A stretch of DNA of 64,000 nucleotides from Palsa-504 sp963744575 (GCA_963744575.1 CAVUUF010000014.1:558001-622000), one strand, 5' to 3'. Counted from the first letter of the stretch, positions 42,841 through 52,504 are shown. The notes: generated by a model not told the origin, from the sequence alone. Program-made: numbers and translations.

Positions 42841-44508
42841 TCAGTCGGGCAGCGCGATCGGTGCGATGTCGGCGAACACGTCCCCCGGCCCCGGGTTGCC
42901 GGGGTGGGTGGCGCCGCCCAGGTGATGCATGATGCCCCAGACCGCGTTCAGCGAGGTCTGCACGGCGCCCTCGACCCAGGCGGGCGTCCAGGAAACGTCG
43001 TCTCCGGCGATGAAGATACCCCGCTGCTCCGGCGGCAGGCGATCCTGCATGAAGTGGGCGTACATGCGCTGGTTGTACCGGTAGTGCCCAGGCAGCGCTC
43101 CCTTGAACGCGCCGAGGAAATGCCGGTCGGCCTCCCAGGACACGGTGATCGGGTCGCCGATGATGTGGCTGGCGATGTCGACGTCCGGGTAGATCTTGCC
43201 CAGGGCCTTGAGCGCGAGCTGGACCCGGCGCTCGACCGGCTCGGGGAGCATCTTCAGCGCGTCGCTCATCCAGGAGTACGTCAGGCAGATCACGCCCGGC
43301 TGGCCGTCGCCGTGGTCGAACAGGTAGGTGCCGCGGGTCAGCCTGTCGGTCAGCGTCATGCTCATCACGTCGCGGCCGGTGCGCGGGTCCTTGTCCTTCC
43401 AGAACGGCCGGTCGACCATGACGAAGGTCTTGGCGGACTGCATGTAGCGCGTGCGGTCCAGGGCCGTCCACATCTTCTGCGAGAACAGGCTCTCCTCGCA
43501 CTCGATCTGCGTGGTGAGCAGCCAGCTCTGGCACGTCACCAGGACCGCGGCGTACCGGCGGGTGACGCCCCAGGTGTCGGTGACCGCGAGCAGACCGTCG
43601 TCACGGGCGATCCGCGCGACGCCGGGCCTGGGCGCGCCGGAGTGCAGCGAGGCCAGCGAGGTCCCGGCCGGCCAGTGGGCGGGCCTGGGCGCCGGGCAGC
43701 GCCAGATCCCGTGGGGGACCTGCTCGACGCCGCCGGCGACCAGGCGCTGGTCGGTGTCGCAGTTGGTCATCACCACCCGGAAGATCTCCAGCATGGAGTT
43801 CGGGTAGTCCGAGTCCCAGCCGCCGGTGCCGAACCCGACCTGCCCGAAGACCTCGCGGTGGTGGAACGAGAGCGAGGAGAACGCCTTCGAGGTGGCCACG
43901 AAGTCGTAGAAGGTGCGGTCGTCCCAGCGGGGCACCAAGCCGTTCCACAGCGACTTCAGCGTCCGGACGTCGCGCGCCCGGATCGCGTTCTGGATCTCGG
44001 TGAAGCGCACCTCCTCCAGAGCCTGCGCCCACGCGTCGGCGACCTCGGTGAACAGCGGGGGCAGGTCGCCGAGCGAGCTCGCGTAGTGCGTGACGCCCTC
44101 CAGGTCGACGACCGTGCTGCCGGCCGCCTCGGTCAGCGGGTTGGGGAACGGCCGGGTCTGCAGGCCCAGCTTGTCCACGTAGTGATAGAACGACGTCGAC
44201 GACACCGGGAAACGCATCCCGCCGAGTTCGGCGACCACGCCCTCGGCGCCCTCGAACGCCTGCGAGCGCAGCCGACCGCCCATCTGGGAGGCCTCGTAGA
44301 CGACCGGCTTGACCCCGAGCTTCATCAGCTCGTACGCCGCGACCAGCCCGGAGATGCCCGCGCCGATGACGGCGACCTCCTCGCCGTGACGTTCGGCCGG
44401 GACCGAGCCGAGGCCGGCCGGGTGCGCGATCCAGTCGTCGAACGGGAACGGGAAATCCGGGCCGAAGATCGTGACCGGACCCTCGTGGCCGCTACGTCCA
44501 TTCACCAT
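42841..44508 (-). CDS. Flavin monoamine oxidase family protein
   Basis: 555 residues. FAD-binding GxGxxG motif EVAVIGAGISGLVAAYELMK near residue 45 followed by YEASQMGGRLRS, and the C-terminal flavin segment GIFIAGDDVSWTPAWVEGAV. The size and segments such as YPNSMLEIFRVVMTNC suggest the tryptophan/phenylalanine 2-monooxygenase subgroup, which turns an amino acid into the amide, but that subdivision is inference. ATG 44508 with AGGGG upstream. Intact, unlike several neighbours. No transporter or amidase adjacent. Confidence 0.85.
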   Translation of the reverse strand: MVNGRSGHEGPVTIFGPDFPFPFDDWIAHPAGLGSVPAERHGEEVAVIGAGISGLVAAYELMKLGVKPVVYEASQMGGRLRSQAFEGAEGVVAELGGMRFPVSSTSFYHYVDKLGLQTRPFPNPLTEAAGSTVVDLEGVTHYASSLGDLPPLFTEVADAWAQALEEVRFTEIQNAIRARDVRTLKSLWNGLVPRWDDRTFYDFVATSKAFSSLSFHHREVFGQVGFGTGGWDSDYPNSMLEIFRVVMTNCDTDQRLVAGGVEQVPHGIWRCPAPRPAHWPAGTSLASLHSGAPRPGVARIARDDGLLAVTDTWGVTRRYAAVLVTCQSWLLTTQIECEESLFSQKMWTALDRTRYMQSAKTFVMVDRPFWKDKDPRTGRDVMSMTLTDRLTRGTYLFDHGDGQPGVICLTYSWMSDALKMLPEPVERRVQLALKALGKIYPDVDIASHIIGDPITVSWEADRHFLGAFKGALPGHYRYNQRMYAHFMQDRLPPEQRGIFIAGDDVSWTPAWVEGAVQTSLNAVWGIMHHLGGATHPGNPGPGDVFADIAPIALPD

Positions 44509-44595
44509 GAAAGCCCCTGATCCTGGCGGTGGATGCCTGCTACGCCGGAGGATACGCAGGACCGCGCCGCGGGTTCAATGCCGGTGCGCCGATGC

Positions 44596-45447
44596 TCAGG
44601 CCCACTTGGGCGTGCCGATGATCGCCCGGGTCCGGAGCAGGATGCTCGTGATCGTGTCGTCGCCCGATGCCTCAAGGTCCGCTTTCCCAGCGGCAGGCAG
44701 GTTGTTGGTCAGCAACCGCCAGGCCTGCTCGGTGTCCGTGGCCAGGCTGGCCACGACCAGTCCGCCGGGGCGGTCACGGAACTCCCAGCCGGACGCGGCG
44801 GCGACCAGGCACCAGGTCCGGGTGACCGGGCCGGTGACGTGGATCACCACGGTGTCGCCGGGCCGGGACGAGGCCTCGGCGAGGCGGTGGGGATAGGCCA
44901 AGCGCAGCCCGTCGAGGACCGGGCCGGCCAGGTCAGCGCGCAAGTCGCTGGGGCGGCCGAGCGCCTGGAGGATCTGCTGCCGGTGGATCCAGTACTCCGA
45001 CAGCTCGCGCGCCTGGTCGAGCCAGGCCGGCACGGGGCCGGAACCCGCCCAGGAGACCGACGCGGAGCGCGCCCGGGGGTCCTCCTGCCGGAAGGTTTCC
45101 GTGATCTGCGGCCCCGCCCACCGCAGTAGGTCGGCGACGATGCGCGGGCTGAGCCGCCGGGCGGCACGGACCCATTCGGCCTGCAGCTCATCCAGCCAGG
45201 CCACGAACTGCGCGCCGGGCGGGCCGGGCGTGCCGTAGTGGGCGTCGCGGTGCCGGGCCAGGGCGCCGAGATCGTCGCCGACCAGATGGCAGCACAATCC
45301 CAGGACGCTCCAGCCCGGGCACGGCGACGGCCGGTCCCAGTCCGCGGGCTGCAGGCCGGCCAGGAGTTCGGTCAGCCGGCTCCGCTCGAGGCCGAATAGC
45401 GCGGCATAGTCATGCGAGGGCTCGGCGGGCGGGCCGGTCTCGCTCAC
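44596..45447 (-). CDS. DinB-fold maleylpyruvate isomerase-type (mycothiol family) protein
   Basis: 283 residues from GTG 45447, which overlaps the stop of the upstream VOC gene (GTGA). Typical pattern: LTELLAGLQPADWDRPSPCP with GWSVLGLCCHLVGDDLG (metal-binding His of CCHLVGD) and ELSEYWIHRQQILQALGRP (second His). The domain binds mycothiol or bacillithiol-type thiols in actinobacteria. Co-translated with the VOC gene; likely a detoxification or thiol-transfer pair. Confidence 0.83.
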   Translation of the reverse strand: MSETGPPAEPSHDYAALFGLERSRLTELLAGLQPADWDRPSPCPGWSVLGLCCHLVGDDLGALARHRDAHYGTPGPPGAQFVAWLDELQAEWVRAARRLSPRIVADLLRWAGPQITETFRQEDPRARSASVSWAGSGPVPAWLDQARELSEYWIHRQQILQALGRPSDLRADLAGPVLDGLRLAYPHRLAEASSRPGDTVVIHVTGPVTRTWCLVAAASGWEFRDRPGGLVVASLATDTEQAWRLLTNNLPAAGKADLEASGDDTITSILLRTRAIIGTPKWA

Positions 45448-45923
45448 CCCGGCTCGCCGAAGAAGGCCGACGCCCGGCGAGCCATTTCCTCCGGAGTGAC
45501 GTCCTCGATGTGCTGGCTCATCATCCACTGCTGGCCGAACGGGTCACGCAGGCGGCCACCGCGCTCCCCGTAGAAATGATCCGCCAGCGGGTAGATCACC
45601 TCGGCCCCGGCGTGCACCGCGCAGGCCCACGCCGCGTCCACGTCCGCCCAGTAAAGGGACATCACACAGGTGACCTTCCCGCCCGCCCGTTCGGGAGAGA
45701 TAACTGGCCCGTCCACGGCGTCTTCGGTGATCATCACCACCGAGTCCCCGATCCGGATCTCGGCGTGGATCAGTTCCCCGTCCGGCCCGGTGAACTGGTC
45801 ACTCACCGGCTCAGCTCCGAACGCCCGGGCATAGAACGCAATGGCGGCCGCGCCGTCTCGCACCACCAGGCGGGGCGTGACGGTGCGCAGGTGCGCGGGG
45901 ACCGGGCTCACCGATGCGGCCAT
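45444..45923 (-). CDS. VOC family protein (PhnB-like)
   Basis: 159 residues: VTPRLVVRDGAAAIAFYARA, FGAEPVSDQFTGPDGELIHA and ERGGRLRDPFGQQWMMSQHI are diagnostic of the PhnB/28-kDa glyoxalase-like group. ATG 45923 follows GGGAGG. Its last bases overlap the start of the DinB-fold gene. Substrate unknown. Confidence 0.88.
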   Translation of the reverse strand: MAASVSPVPAHLRTVTPRLVVRDGAAAIAFYARAFGAEPVSDQFTGPDGELIHAEIRIGDSVVMITEDAVDGPVISPERAGGKVTCVMSLYWADVDAAWACAVHAGAEVIYPLADHFYGERGGRLRDPFGQQWMMSQHIEDVTPEEMARRASAFFGEPG

Positions 45924-46073
45924 TGAACCTCCCGGGGCTGATAACGCATTCGGAGCATAAGGGTGCGGCCCAGGCCGGATCGCGCCGGGGGGGTGTGACG
46001 GCGGGATGCACGGGGCGTGGAGGTCGTGTGAAGGCCCAGGGTTCGCCGGGAGGGCAGGGGTTGCGGGGCAGGG

Positions 46074-47063
46074 TCAGGGGTCGCGGGGGGTGGGCGGGAG
46101 GTTGCCGGGCTGGACCTGGGATCCGTGCAGCTCGCGGCCGCAGGCCGAACAGTGCAGGACCGGGTGGAACTCATCGCCGCAGGTGGTGTGGGTGAGCAGC
46201 GTGGCCTGGCCTTCGGGCGCGCGGAACCAGCGGTCGCCCCACTCGAGCATCACCATGACGTGCGGGAAGAAGGCCCGGCCCTTGTCGGTCAGCCGGTACT
46301 CGAGCCGTCCCGAGCCGGGCCTGGCCACGGCCTCGAGCACGCCCATCTGGCAGAACGTGCGCAGCCGGTCCGAGACGATGGTCGGCGGCGCGCCCATCAT
46401 CGTGAGCATGTCGGTGAACCGCCGGGCGCCGAGGAATGCGGCCGCCATCGCCGCAGCCGACCAGCGGTTGCCGATCAGCTCGATGGTCTCCACTACCAGC
46501 CCGGGACCCGGCGAGCCGCCCGCGGACCGGCGCCTGGTGGTGGCGCGCGGCACCGACCGCGCGAAGCCGCCGCTCGGCCCGAACTCCCCGCGCACGTTGT
46601 GGATGCCGGCCGGCCGGCCGCAGGCCCGGCAGTGCATGACCGGGGAGAACTCCTGGCCGCACCCGGTGTGGTACATCGGCGGGAGCGGCTCGATGTGCTC
46701 GGTCACCCAGACGGCTTCCCACGACCAGATGGTCAGCAGTACTTTCCACAGGTCGCGGCCGCGCTCGGTGAGCACGTATTCGTACCGGCGCGGCGCGTCG
46801 GAGTACCGCGACATGGTGAACACGCCCGCCTCGGTGAGCCGGCGCAGCCGCGCGGTCAGCACCGAATTCGCGATGCCCAGCTGGTCGCGGAACTCCTTGT
46901 ACCGGCGCACGCCGGACATGATGGCCAGCTTGACGATCGCCAGGTTCCACTCGTCGCCGATCAGCCCGAGGGCGATGGCGTTGGAGTTCTCGGTGACGTC
47001 AGGCTCGGCGGCCTCGCCCGCCGGCATCGCGGCGATCTGGGTGTTCTCTAGCGTTTCAGGCAT
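46074..47063 (-). CDS. Tandem HxlR-type regulator with two Cys/His clusters
   Basis: 329 residues made of two HxlR winged-helix units. Unit 1 (about 28-120): DEWNLAIVKLAIMSGVRRYK, NSVLTARLRRLTEAGVF. Unit 2 (about 190-283): GNRWSAAAMAAAFLGARRFT, SDRLRTFCQMGVLE. Each is followed by the same element: HTGCGQEFSPVMHCRACG (132-149) and HTTCGDEFHPVLHCSACG (292-309), a probable metal site. HxlR proteins are usually single-domain dimers of about 110-150 residues, so this is an internal duplication that would act as a covalent dimer. It sits just downstream of the thiolase-carotenoid oxygenase genes and probably regulates them. Confidence 0.82.
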   Translation of the reverse strand: MPETLENTQIAAMPAGEAAEPDVTENSNAIALGLIGDEWNLAIVKLAIMSGVRRYKEFRDQLGIANSVLTARLRRLTEAGVFTMSRYSDAPRRYEYVLTERGRDLWKVLLTIWSWEAVWVTEHIEPLPPMYHTGCGQEFSPVMHCRACGRPAGIHNVRGEFGPSGGFARSVPRATTRRRSAGGSPGPGLVVETIELIGNRWSAAAMAAAFLGARRFTDMLTMMGAPPTIVSDRLRTFCQMGVLEAVARPGSGRLEYRLTDKGRAFFPHVMVMLEWGDRWFRAPEGQATLLTHTTCGDEFHPVLHCSACGRELHGSQVQPGNLPPTPRDP

Positions 47064-47090
47064 CTCCGGCTCGTGGTCAGGCCCAGCCGG

Positions 47091-48275
47091 TTACCAGCCC
47101 TTGATCGACTCGCCCGGCGCCCAGCAGCTGTGCGTGCCACTGGCGATCCGTTCGGGGAGCTGCGCGCGCGATCGGGCCGCGGCCCACGTCGGTGGTGCGG
47201 AACACGACGCACTCGGACAGGTCACGGTTCATGTCGACCGTGAGCGTCACGAGATACGTGTCGTCCTCCTCGCTTCCGCCTACGCGCGGAGCCACGCCGA
47301 CCTCGCTGCAGAACACGCCCGGTTCGAACTGGTACCGCTCCTCGTGGCCGGTCAGCGTGTCGTGCTTGACCAGCCCGTTGAACAGGAACCAGCCCGGCTC
47401 GTTGGTGGCAGCGTAATTGTACCGGTAGGGCCGGCCGCCGAATCCGCAATTGATGGTGCCGAACTCGGTGCACGTCTCCGACAGGTCCTGCTCGCTGGTC
47501 GCCCCGGTGACCAGGTTCATCCGCCACCGGTGCAGCCGGGTCTGCATGACGTCCTGGGCCAGGAAGCGGAACATGCGGCCGGCCGGACCGTTCGGCCCGG
47601 CGGCGGCAGGCTCCGGGCAGCCCTGGAAGAACCCCTCGACGACGACGATCTCGTCGCCGTCCTCGTAGGCGTTGGTCCAGTGCAGCACATAGGTCGGGTC
47701 GAACTCGAACCAGCGGATGTCGCCCGAGGCGCCGCGGCGCGGGATGACGCCGAGCCGGGACGGGATCTCGGGGTGGAACCGGGCGGCGTAGCGGCCGCGC
47801 TCGAGCAACTCCGGTTCCCAGAACAGCGGCATGTCGTTGAGGATCGCGTAGTGCTCGGTGAAGGCCATGTCATGCGGCAGCCGCGGCCGCGGGCACCCCA
47901 GCCGCCGGCCCGGACGGCCACGTCCGGGTTCTCGGCCAGCCCGGCCCACAGCGAGCGGCCGGCTTCCTGCTCGGCCAGCAGCCCGTCGGTGCGGACGAAC
48001 CGGTTCCGGTAGGACACCTTCCCGTCCCGGAACGAGACCTTGTGGATCATCCCGTCGCCGTCGAACGGGTGGTACCTGACGATGGCCGGGTGCAGCGGGT
48101 TCTCGGTGTTGCGCAGGTAGACGCCGTACAGGTCGTCGGGGAGTTCGCCTTGGACGTGGAGCTCGGCCGCGTCGTACTCGACGCTCTGCGGGCGCCACGG
48201 GCCGGACCGGTAGGGATGGTCGTCGTCTTCGGGCAAGGTGGCGAGCATCTTGCCGTAGACCTCGACGTCGGTCAT
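47091..48275 (-). pseudogene. Carotenoid oxygenase with internal deletion and frameshifts
   Basis: Starts well (LPDDLYGVYLRNTENPLHPA, VRYHPFDGDGMIHKVSFRDG) and ends well (YNYAATNEPGWFLFNGLVKH). Near 47915 the sequence jumps from GWGARGR to PRPRLPHDMAFTEHYAILND in another frame: about 80 residues, normally carrying the first iron-binding His, are missing. PHDMAFTEHY and LHWTNAYEDGD retain two His ligands. A further one-base loss near 47165 shifts the end; the expected IASGTHSCWAPGE with the last His is in the third frame and stops at 47091. ATG 48275 is two bases from the thiolase stop. The intact family cleaves carotenoids or stilbenes. Confidence 0.8.
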
Positions 48276-48277
48276 GG

Positions 48278-48865
48278 TCAGCCCGCCCGGGTGACGACGA
48301 AGCTGACGGTGGTGGTGAGGCTGCCGCCGATGTTCAGCGTGGCGACGGTGCTGGCGTTGGCGACCTGGTACTCCCCCGCCTGGCCGGTCACCTGGCGGGC
48401 CGCGTCGTGCAGCATCCGCACGCCGGTGGCGCCCACCGGGTGGCCGACGCCGATCAGGCCGCCACTGGGGTGCTTCGGCGCGTCGGCGCCGGGCACGTTG
48501 CGCTCCTGCTCCACCGCGAGCACCAGCACGCAGTCGTACCGGTCGGCCTCGATATCGGCCATGGCGCTCAGCACGGCCACGCTGCCCGACGCGCAAGCGG
48601 CCTCGTGCCGGGCGGCGGGCTTGCCCCACAGCCGCGGCTCGACGGTGGCGGGCATCGCGCCCAGCTGCCCCTGCCCGGTGAGCAGCTGCCCGAACGCGTT
48701 CCCGACGTGGATGGCCTCCACGTCCTCGGGCTCCCGGCCGGCACTGTCCAGGGTCCCGGTCACCGCCTCGGCCACCATGTCGGAGATCTCCAGGCCCTCG
48801 CGTGCGTAGTTCCGCGCGAAGTCGCTCTGGTAGCTGCCTGCGATCAACACGCTTCCGCTGCCCAT
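48278..48865 (-). pseudogene. Thiolase (SCP2/acetyl-CoA acetyltransferase type) with an in-frame internal deletion
   Basis: 195 residues against about 390 for the family. Residues 1-125 are an N-terminal thiolase domain with the nucleophilic Cys (HEAACASGSVAVLSA, Cys91). At VEQERNVPGADAPKHPSGG the sequence jumps directly to the C-terminal motif GLIGVGHPVGATGVRMLHDA (His142) and ANASTVATLNIGGSLTTTVS. About 190 residues between are missing without loss of frame. All active-site motifs remain, but the fold cannot be normal. ATG 48865 with GCAGGAG upstream. Transcribed with the carotenoid oxygenase. Confidence 0.78.
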
Positions 48866-48983
48866 GTATGGCTCCTGCCCGCCGTTCCGCACATACTACA
48901 ACAGACGGAGCGACTCATCCAGGACGGATCGACGCTACGGCCACGGTAGCCCGAGACTGCAGGACCGTCGTGCGGTCCGCCCG

Positions 48984-49064
48984 CCCGGGCGGGGCGCGGA
49001 GCGCGCGGGGCCCGGGCGGGGCGCGGAGCGCGCGGGGCCCGGGCGGGGCGCGGAGCGCGCGGGA
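48984..49064. repeat. GC-rich tandem repeat, 27-bp unit, three copies
   Basis: The unit beginning CCCGGGCGGGGCGCGGAGCG is repeated at 48984, 49011 and 49038 (third copy diverges at its end), followed by looser GCGCGGAGTGCGCGG repeats to about 49105. It lies in the gap 48866-49530, which otherwise contains no gene. A short direct repeat CGGGAGGATT (about 49341 and 49358) and a terminator hairpin lie further along. Confidence 0.8.
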
Positions 49065-49488
49065 GTGTGCTAGGCGCGCGGAGTGCGCGGGAGTGCGCGG
49101 GGGCCTGCGCGCGAGGGGCACAGGGGTCTCCCGGGGGAGCAGGGGTGCTCGGGTCGCGTGCGGGAACGCAGGGCGGCCGGGCGGCGGCGCTGCCGACGTG
49201 TTGATTGGCATCAATTGCACCACGAGGCGCACAATTTACATGGCGCGGCTGATGGTGCCGAAAGCCGACGAGGCGGGTATCTCAGTAGCAGTTGCCTAAA
49301 GCCTCTGTGACACCATCGGAAACGCCATTACCAAATAGCCGGGAGGATTGGGGTTCTCGGGAGGATTTGGTACGTCATAGGATCCCATTTCCTCCCCGGA
49401 AGCCGAATCCTCCCCGTTGTCTGGGGCGGGAAGACGGCGCGAGAGGTAATTGAGGCTTTTGGTACGGATGGGCGGTGAAGCCCGGTTC

Positions 49489-49509
49489 GTTCGGGATAAT
49501 TCCCCGAAC
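49489..49509 (-). terminator. Hairpin downstream of the amine oxidase operon
   Basis: GTTCGGG (49489-49495) pairs with CCCGAAC (49503-49509) with a seven-base AT-rich loop. It begins 22 bases after the stop of the 41-residue gene on the minus strand. No strong T run follows, so terminator strength is uncertain. Confidence 0.5.
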
Positions 49510-49530
49510 GGGGTGAGTGCGGGGCTCAGC

Positions 49531-49656
49531 TCAGGTGCGGGCATAGATGGGGTCGGCGGGGAACTTGCCGTTGAGGCGCAGCACCGACAGGCCGGGCGTG
49601 AGCAGGCCCTGCTCGGCAAGATCCTCAAGCGTCGGCTGCGGGACGAATTGCGGCAT
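49531..49656 (-). CDS. 41-residue protein coupled to the amine oxidase gene
   Basis: The stop of the amine oxidase and the start of this frame overlap as TAATG (49654-49658). The product begins MPQFVPQPTLEDLAEQGLL and ends LNGKFPADPIYART. It has a neat amphipathic helix followed by a short strand-like part, and codon use looks genuine (third positions G/C). No homologue comes to mind. A hairpin follows, so it appears to be the last gene of the operon. Confidence 0.6.
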   Translation of the reverse strand: MPQFVPQPTLEDLAEQGLLTPGLSVLRLNGKFPADPIYART

Positions 49657-51033
49657 TAGGCGAATGTGCCCGGGAAGTCAGCCCGGGGGTGGCAGTAGCG
49701 GGCCGACGGGGGGACGTCCAGGGTGGGGTTGCGCCAGGTCCGGCCGCGCGCGCTGTCGGCCCGGCGGGCGGCCTGGGCCTCGCGGGCCAGCCGGGTCACC
49801 TGCTGCACGATGGCGTTGCCGTGGGGATTGTCCGGGCCGATGGGCAGGCCGCTGACGTCCACCTCCTCCCCCGCGTTGGCCAGCCCGTCCACGGTCATGT
49901 CCAGCCGGGCGCTGAACAGGTGCTGGTGGAAGGGCGCGGCCAGGCCCGGTGCCACCTCGGTGGCGTGCGGATACTCGCCACCCGGGTGGGCTGAGGTGAA
50001 CAGCACCCCGGTCGCCCTGATCTCGCACTCGATTGTGCCGTCCAGGTAGAAGTACCAGTAGAAGCCGTAGTCATAGTTGCCGACCGTGCTGAAGTAGGAG
50101 AACACGAGGCGGCGCTGGCGGCGGGACTGGGCCGAGCCGTTGAAGATGTCGGTGTGCTTCCACAGGATGCCGAAGTCCTCCTCGTGGATGCAGATCGCGT
50201 TCGGTATGGCGCGCGGGTGACCGGTGTCGTCGGTCACGGTAGCGTCCAGGTAGGCGATCTCGCCCAGGCAGTCGCAGCCGAGCTCGAGCGAGTTGGCCCA
50301 CTTGCCGACCAGGTACTCGCCGGAGTCGAAGTAAGCCTGCCAGTAGCGGAAGTTCGGGTCGCCGTAGGGGACGACCATTTCCGGGATGGACGCGCGGTAG
50401 ATCACCGGGCGCCCGGCGATGCTGACCTGGTGCAGGGTCAGCCCCTCGCGGGCGTCGAAGCCGACCCGCAGCGACCAGTCCTGCCAGCGCAGCGCGTGCC
50501 CGTCCAGGGTGAAGGACGGCCCCTCCGGCTGGGTGATCTCGACGGGCGTGAGCGTGCTGCGGTGCGGGCCGCGGACGTTCTCGTCGTCGTAGTCGCCGGA
50601 CTCCCGCGGCACCGGCAGCTCGAACTCGTCGGTGACCTTGAAGACCTTCTTCTCGATCAGGTCCACGTAGGCGGCGACGCCGTCGATGGGGGGCGCCCAG
50701 GCCAGGTCGTGCTCGCTGTCCTGGACGAAGACGAGGACGCGGACCATCCGGCGCCGGTCGTCGCCGGGCGGGCCGTAGTTGCCCGCGGTGATCGGGACGG
50801 TCCTGATCTTGGCGACGTCGTGGTGACCCCGCCGGGCCATGGCCGCGCGCCAGTCCGGGTCCGCCTTGGCCGTAGTAGGCGAACCGGACGGGTGCCCTGT
50901 CTCCCTCCGGCAGCAGGCCGGCCGCCGCCATGATCTCGCGGCCCGCCAGGTACTCGGCCGCGGTGGGCGGGTCCAGCGGGTGGGCGGGGCTCGCGGCGGC
51001 CGACTCGCCCCTGTGTACGGCGGTATCGGTCAC
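49656..51033 (-). pseudogene. Copper-containing (TPQ) amine oxidase with two internal deletions
   Basis: GTG 51033 follows the permease stop by four bases. N terminus HPLDPPTAAEYLAGREIM is normal. At about 50870 the frame changes and about 70 residues are missing (VRFAYYGQ joined to ADPDWRAAMARRG). The catalytic core is kept: VGNYDYGFYWYFYLDG, in which the first Tyr would become topaquinone, and HQHLFSARLDMTVDG with two copper His. Near 49735 a second, in-frame deletion of roughly 130 residues joins RGRTWR to NPTLDVPPSARYC and removes the third copper His. About 390 residues remain of about 640. Original role: oxidation of a primary amine to the aldehyde. Confidence 0.8.
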
Positions 51034-51037
51034 GGGC

Positions 51038-52504
51038 CTACTCGTCGGCGACGATGGAGCCGACCCGGTCGCCCAGGCCGGGGTCACGCCGGACCAGCCA
51101 GATCGAGTAGAGGATGGATGCCACGATGAGGCCCAGCCCCACCCACGGGAACCAGTCGTACGGCTGAATGGGGGGGTTGGGATTGAACAGGTAGTAGATG
51201 GGGATGCCGACCGCCACCACGCCGAGGGCCGGCAGCACGACGTGCTTGACGACGTTGAACTCGGCAGGCCGGTACTTGCGGTAGTAGAACGGCAGCGCCA
51301 CGTTGGCCGCCAGGTACACGAACACGACCAGGATCGTGCCCATCGTGGCGGATTCGGCGAAGAAGTTCAGCGCGCTCAGGCTGTTTCCGGTCCCGCCGAT
51401 CCAGTGGCCGAGCGCCCAGCCCAGGACGATGACCCCGGCGATGCCGACGAAGGCGATGATGGCGTTGACCGGCGTCCGGCGGACCGGCTGGACCCGGCCG
51501 ATCCAGCGCGGCAGCAGGCCCTCGCGACCGGCGTTGAAGATCAGCCGGCACTGGGAGTTCACCGCGGCGATGAGCACGCCGAGGGTGGAGGTCAGCCCGG
51601 CCAGGTACGCGATGAAGGCCAGCCAGGCCGCCACGCCGTGGGCGACGCTGATGAACGGGATGAGGGGGGCCGTGAGCGCCGTGGCGCTGTAGTGGAAGCC
51701 GGTGACGGTAGCGTAGGCCACCACCAGGTACGTGAAGGCCATGAGGGCGATCGACAGGAACACGGCCCGGGGCACGTTACGCCGCGGGTTGTTCGTCTCC
51801 TCGGCCAGCGCCGCCGAGTTCTCCCAGCCGATGAACAGGTAGACGGCCAGCGGGAAGGCGACGCCCAGGCCGCTGAAGCCGTTGAGGACGTGACTGGGCT
51901 GGAACGGCACGCCGCTGAGGTGCCCGCCGTTCTTGATCAGCACGGCGATCGACACGACGAGCAGCACGGTCAGCTCGAAGGCGAAGAAGAACCCGGCCAG
52001 CCTGGTCGACACGGCCACGCCGCGGAACATCATCACCATGGCGCCGGCGGTGAAGAGGGCGGAGAAGATGATCCACGGGATGTTCGTGCCCGTGTAGTAC
52101 TGGATCATGATCGACAGGAACCCGCCGGAGATGACCAGCACCGACGAGATCGCGATGATGTAACCCATCCCGGCCACCAGCGCGGTGGTCACCGCGCTGG
52201 TGCCGCCGAAGCTCTTGCCTACGAAGGTGATGAACCCGCCGGTCGACGGGTGCGCCCGGGAGAACTGCGACAGCGTGTTGCCGAGCAGGGCAATGGCGAC
52301 GGCAGCTATGAGGATGACTAGCGGCGAGGCGAGGCCGGCCAAGAGCACCATCCCCGCGAAGCCGAAGTAGAAACTGTAGGCCGGGCCGATGTTGGCCATC
52401 GTCGATGCGGAGATGTCGATCAGGCCGAGGGCCCCACGGTGCAGCCGCTCCGCGGACTCGGGGGCCTTGGTTTCCGTGAACGGAACGTGCGCCGCCTCGC
52501 TCAT
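51038..52504 (-). CDS. APC superfamily amino acid/amine permease
   Basis: 488 residues, about 12 membrane spans: STMANIGPAYSFYFGFAGMV, LSQFSRAHPSTGGFITFVGK, IGWENSAALAEETNNPRRNV are family signatures. GAGGAGGG precedes ATG 52504. First gene of the operon with the amine oxidase; presumably imported its amine substrate. A LacI-type palindrome lies about 110 bases upstream. The permease itself seems intact. Confidence 0.9.
   Translation of the reverse strand: MSEAAHVPFTETKAPESAERLHRGALGLIDISASTMANIGPAYSFYFGFAGMVLLAGLASPLVILIAAVAIALLGNTLSQFSRAHPSTGGFITFVGKSFGGTSAVTTALVAGMGYIIAISSVLVISGGFLSIMIQYYTGTNIPWIIFSALFTAGAMVMMFRGVAVSTRLAGFFFAFELTVLLVVSIAVLIKNGGHLSGVPFQPSHVLNGFSGLGVAFPLAVYLFIGWENSAALAEETNNPRRNVPRAVFLSIALMAFTYLVVAYATVTGFHYSATALTAPLIPFISVAHGVAAWLAFIAYLAGLTSTLGVLIAAVNSQCRLIFNAGREGLLPRWIGRVQPVRRTPVNAIIAFVGIAGVIVLGWALGHWIGGTGNSLSALNFFAESATMGTILVVFVYLAANVALPFYYRKYRPAEFNVVKHVVLPALGVVAVGIPIYYLFNPNPPIQPYDWFPWVGLGLIVASILYSIWLVRRDPGLGDRVGSIVADE

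Noticed and set aside
42697..44520. A 607-codon open frame on the plus strand, antisense to the flavin amine oxidase
   Set aside because: It is the shadow of a GC-rich gene: Arg/Gly/Val/Asp-rich, no domain, no ribosome site, while the minus strand encodes a clear flavoprotein.
48984..49105. CRISPR array
   Set aside because: The repeats are contiguous without spacers and there are no cas genes.
49450..49659. Plus-strand 69-codon frame opposite the 41-residue gene
   Set aside because: No ribosome site; the minus frame is coupled by TAATG and has better codon use.
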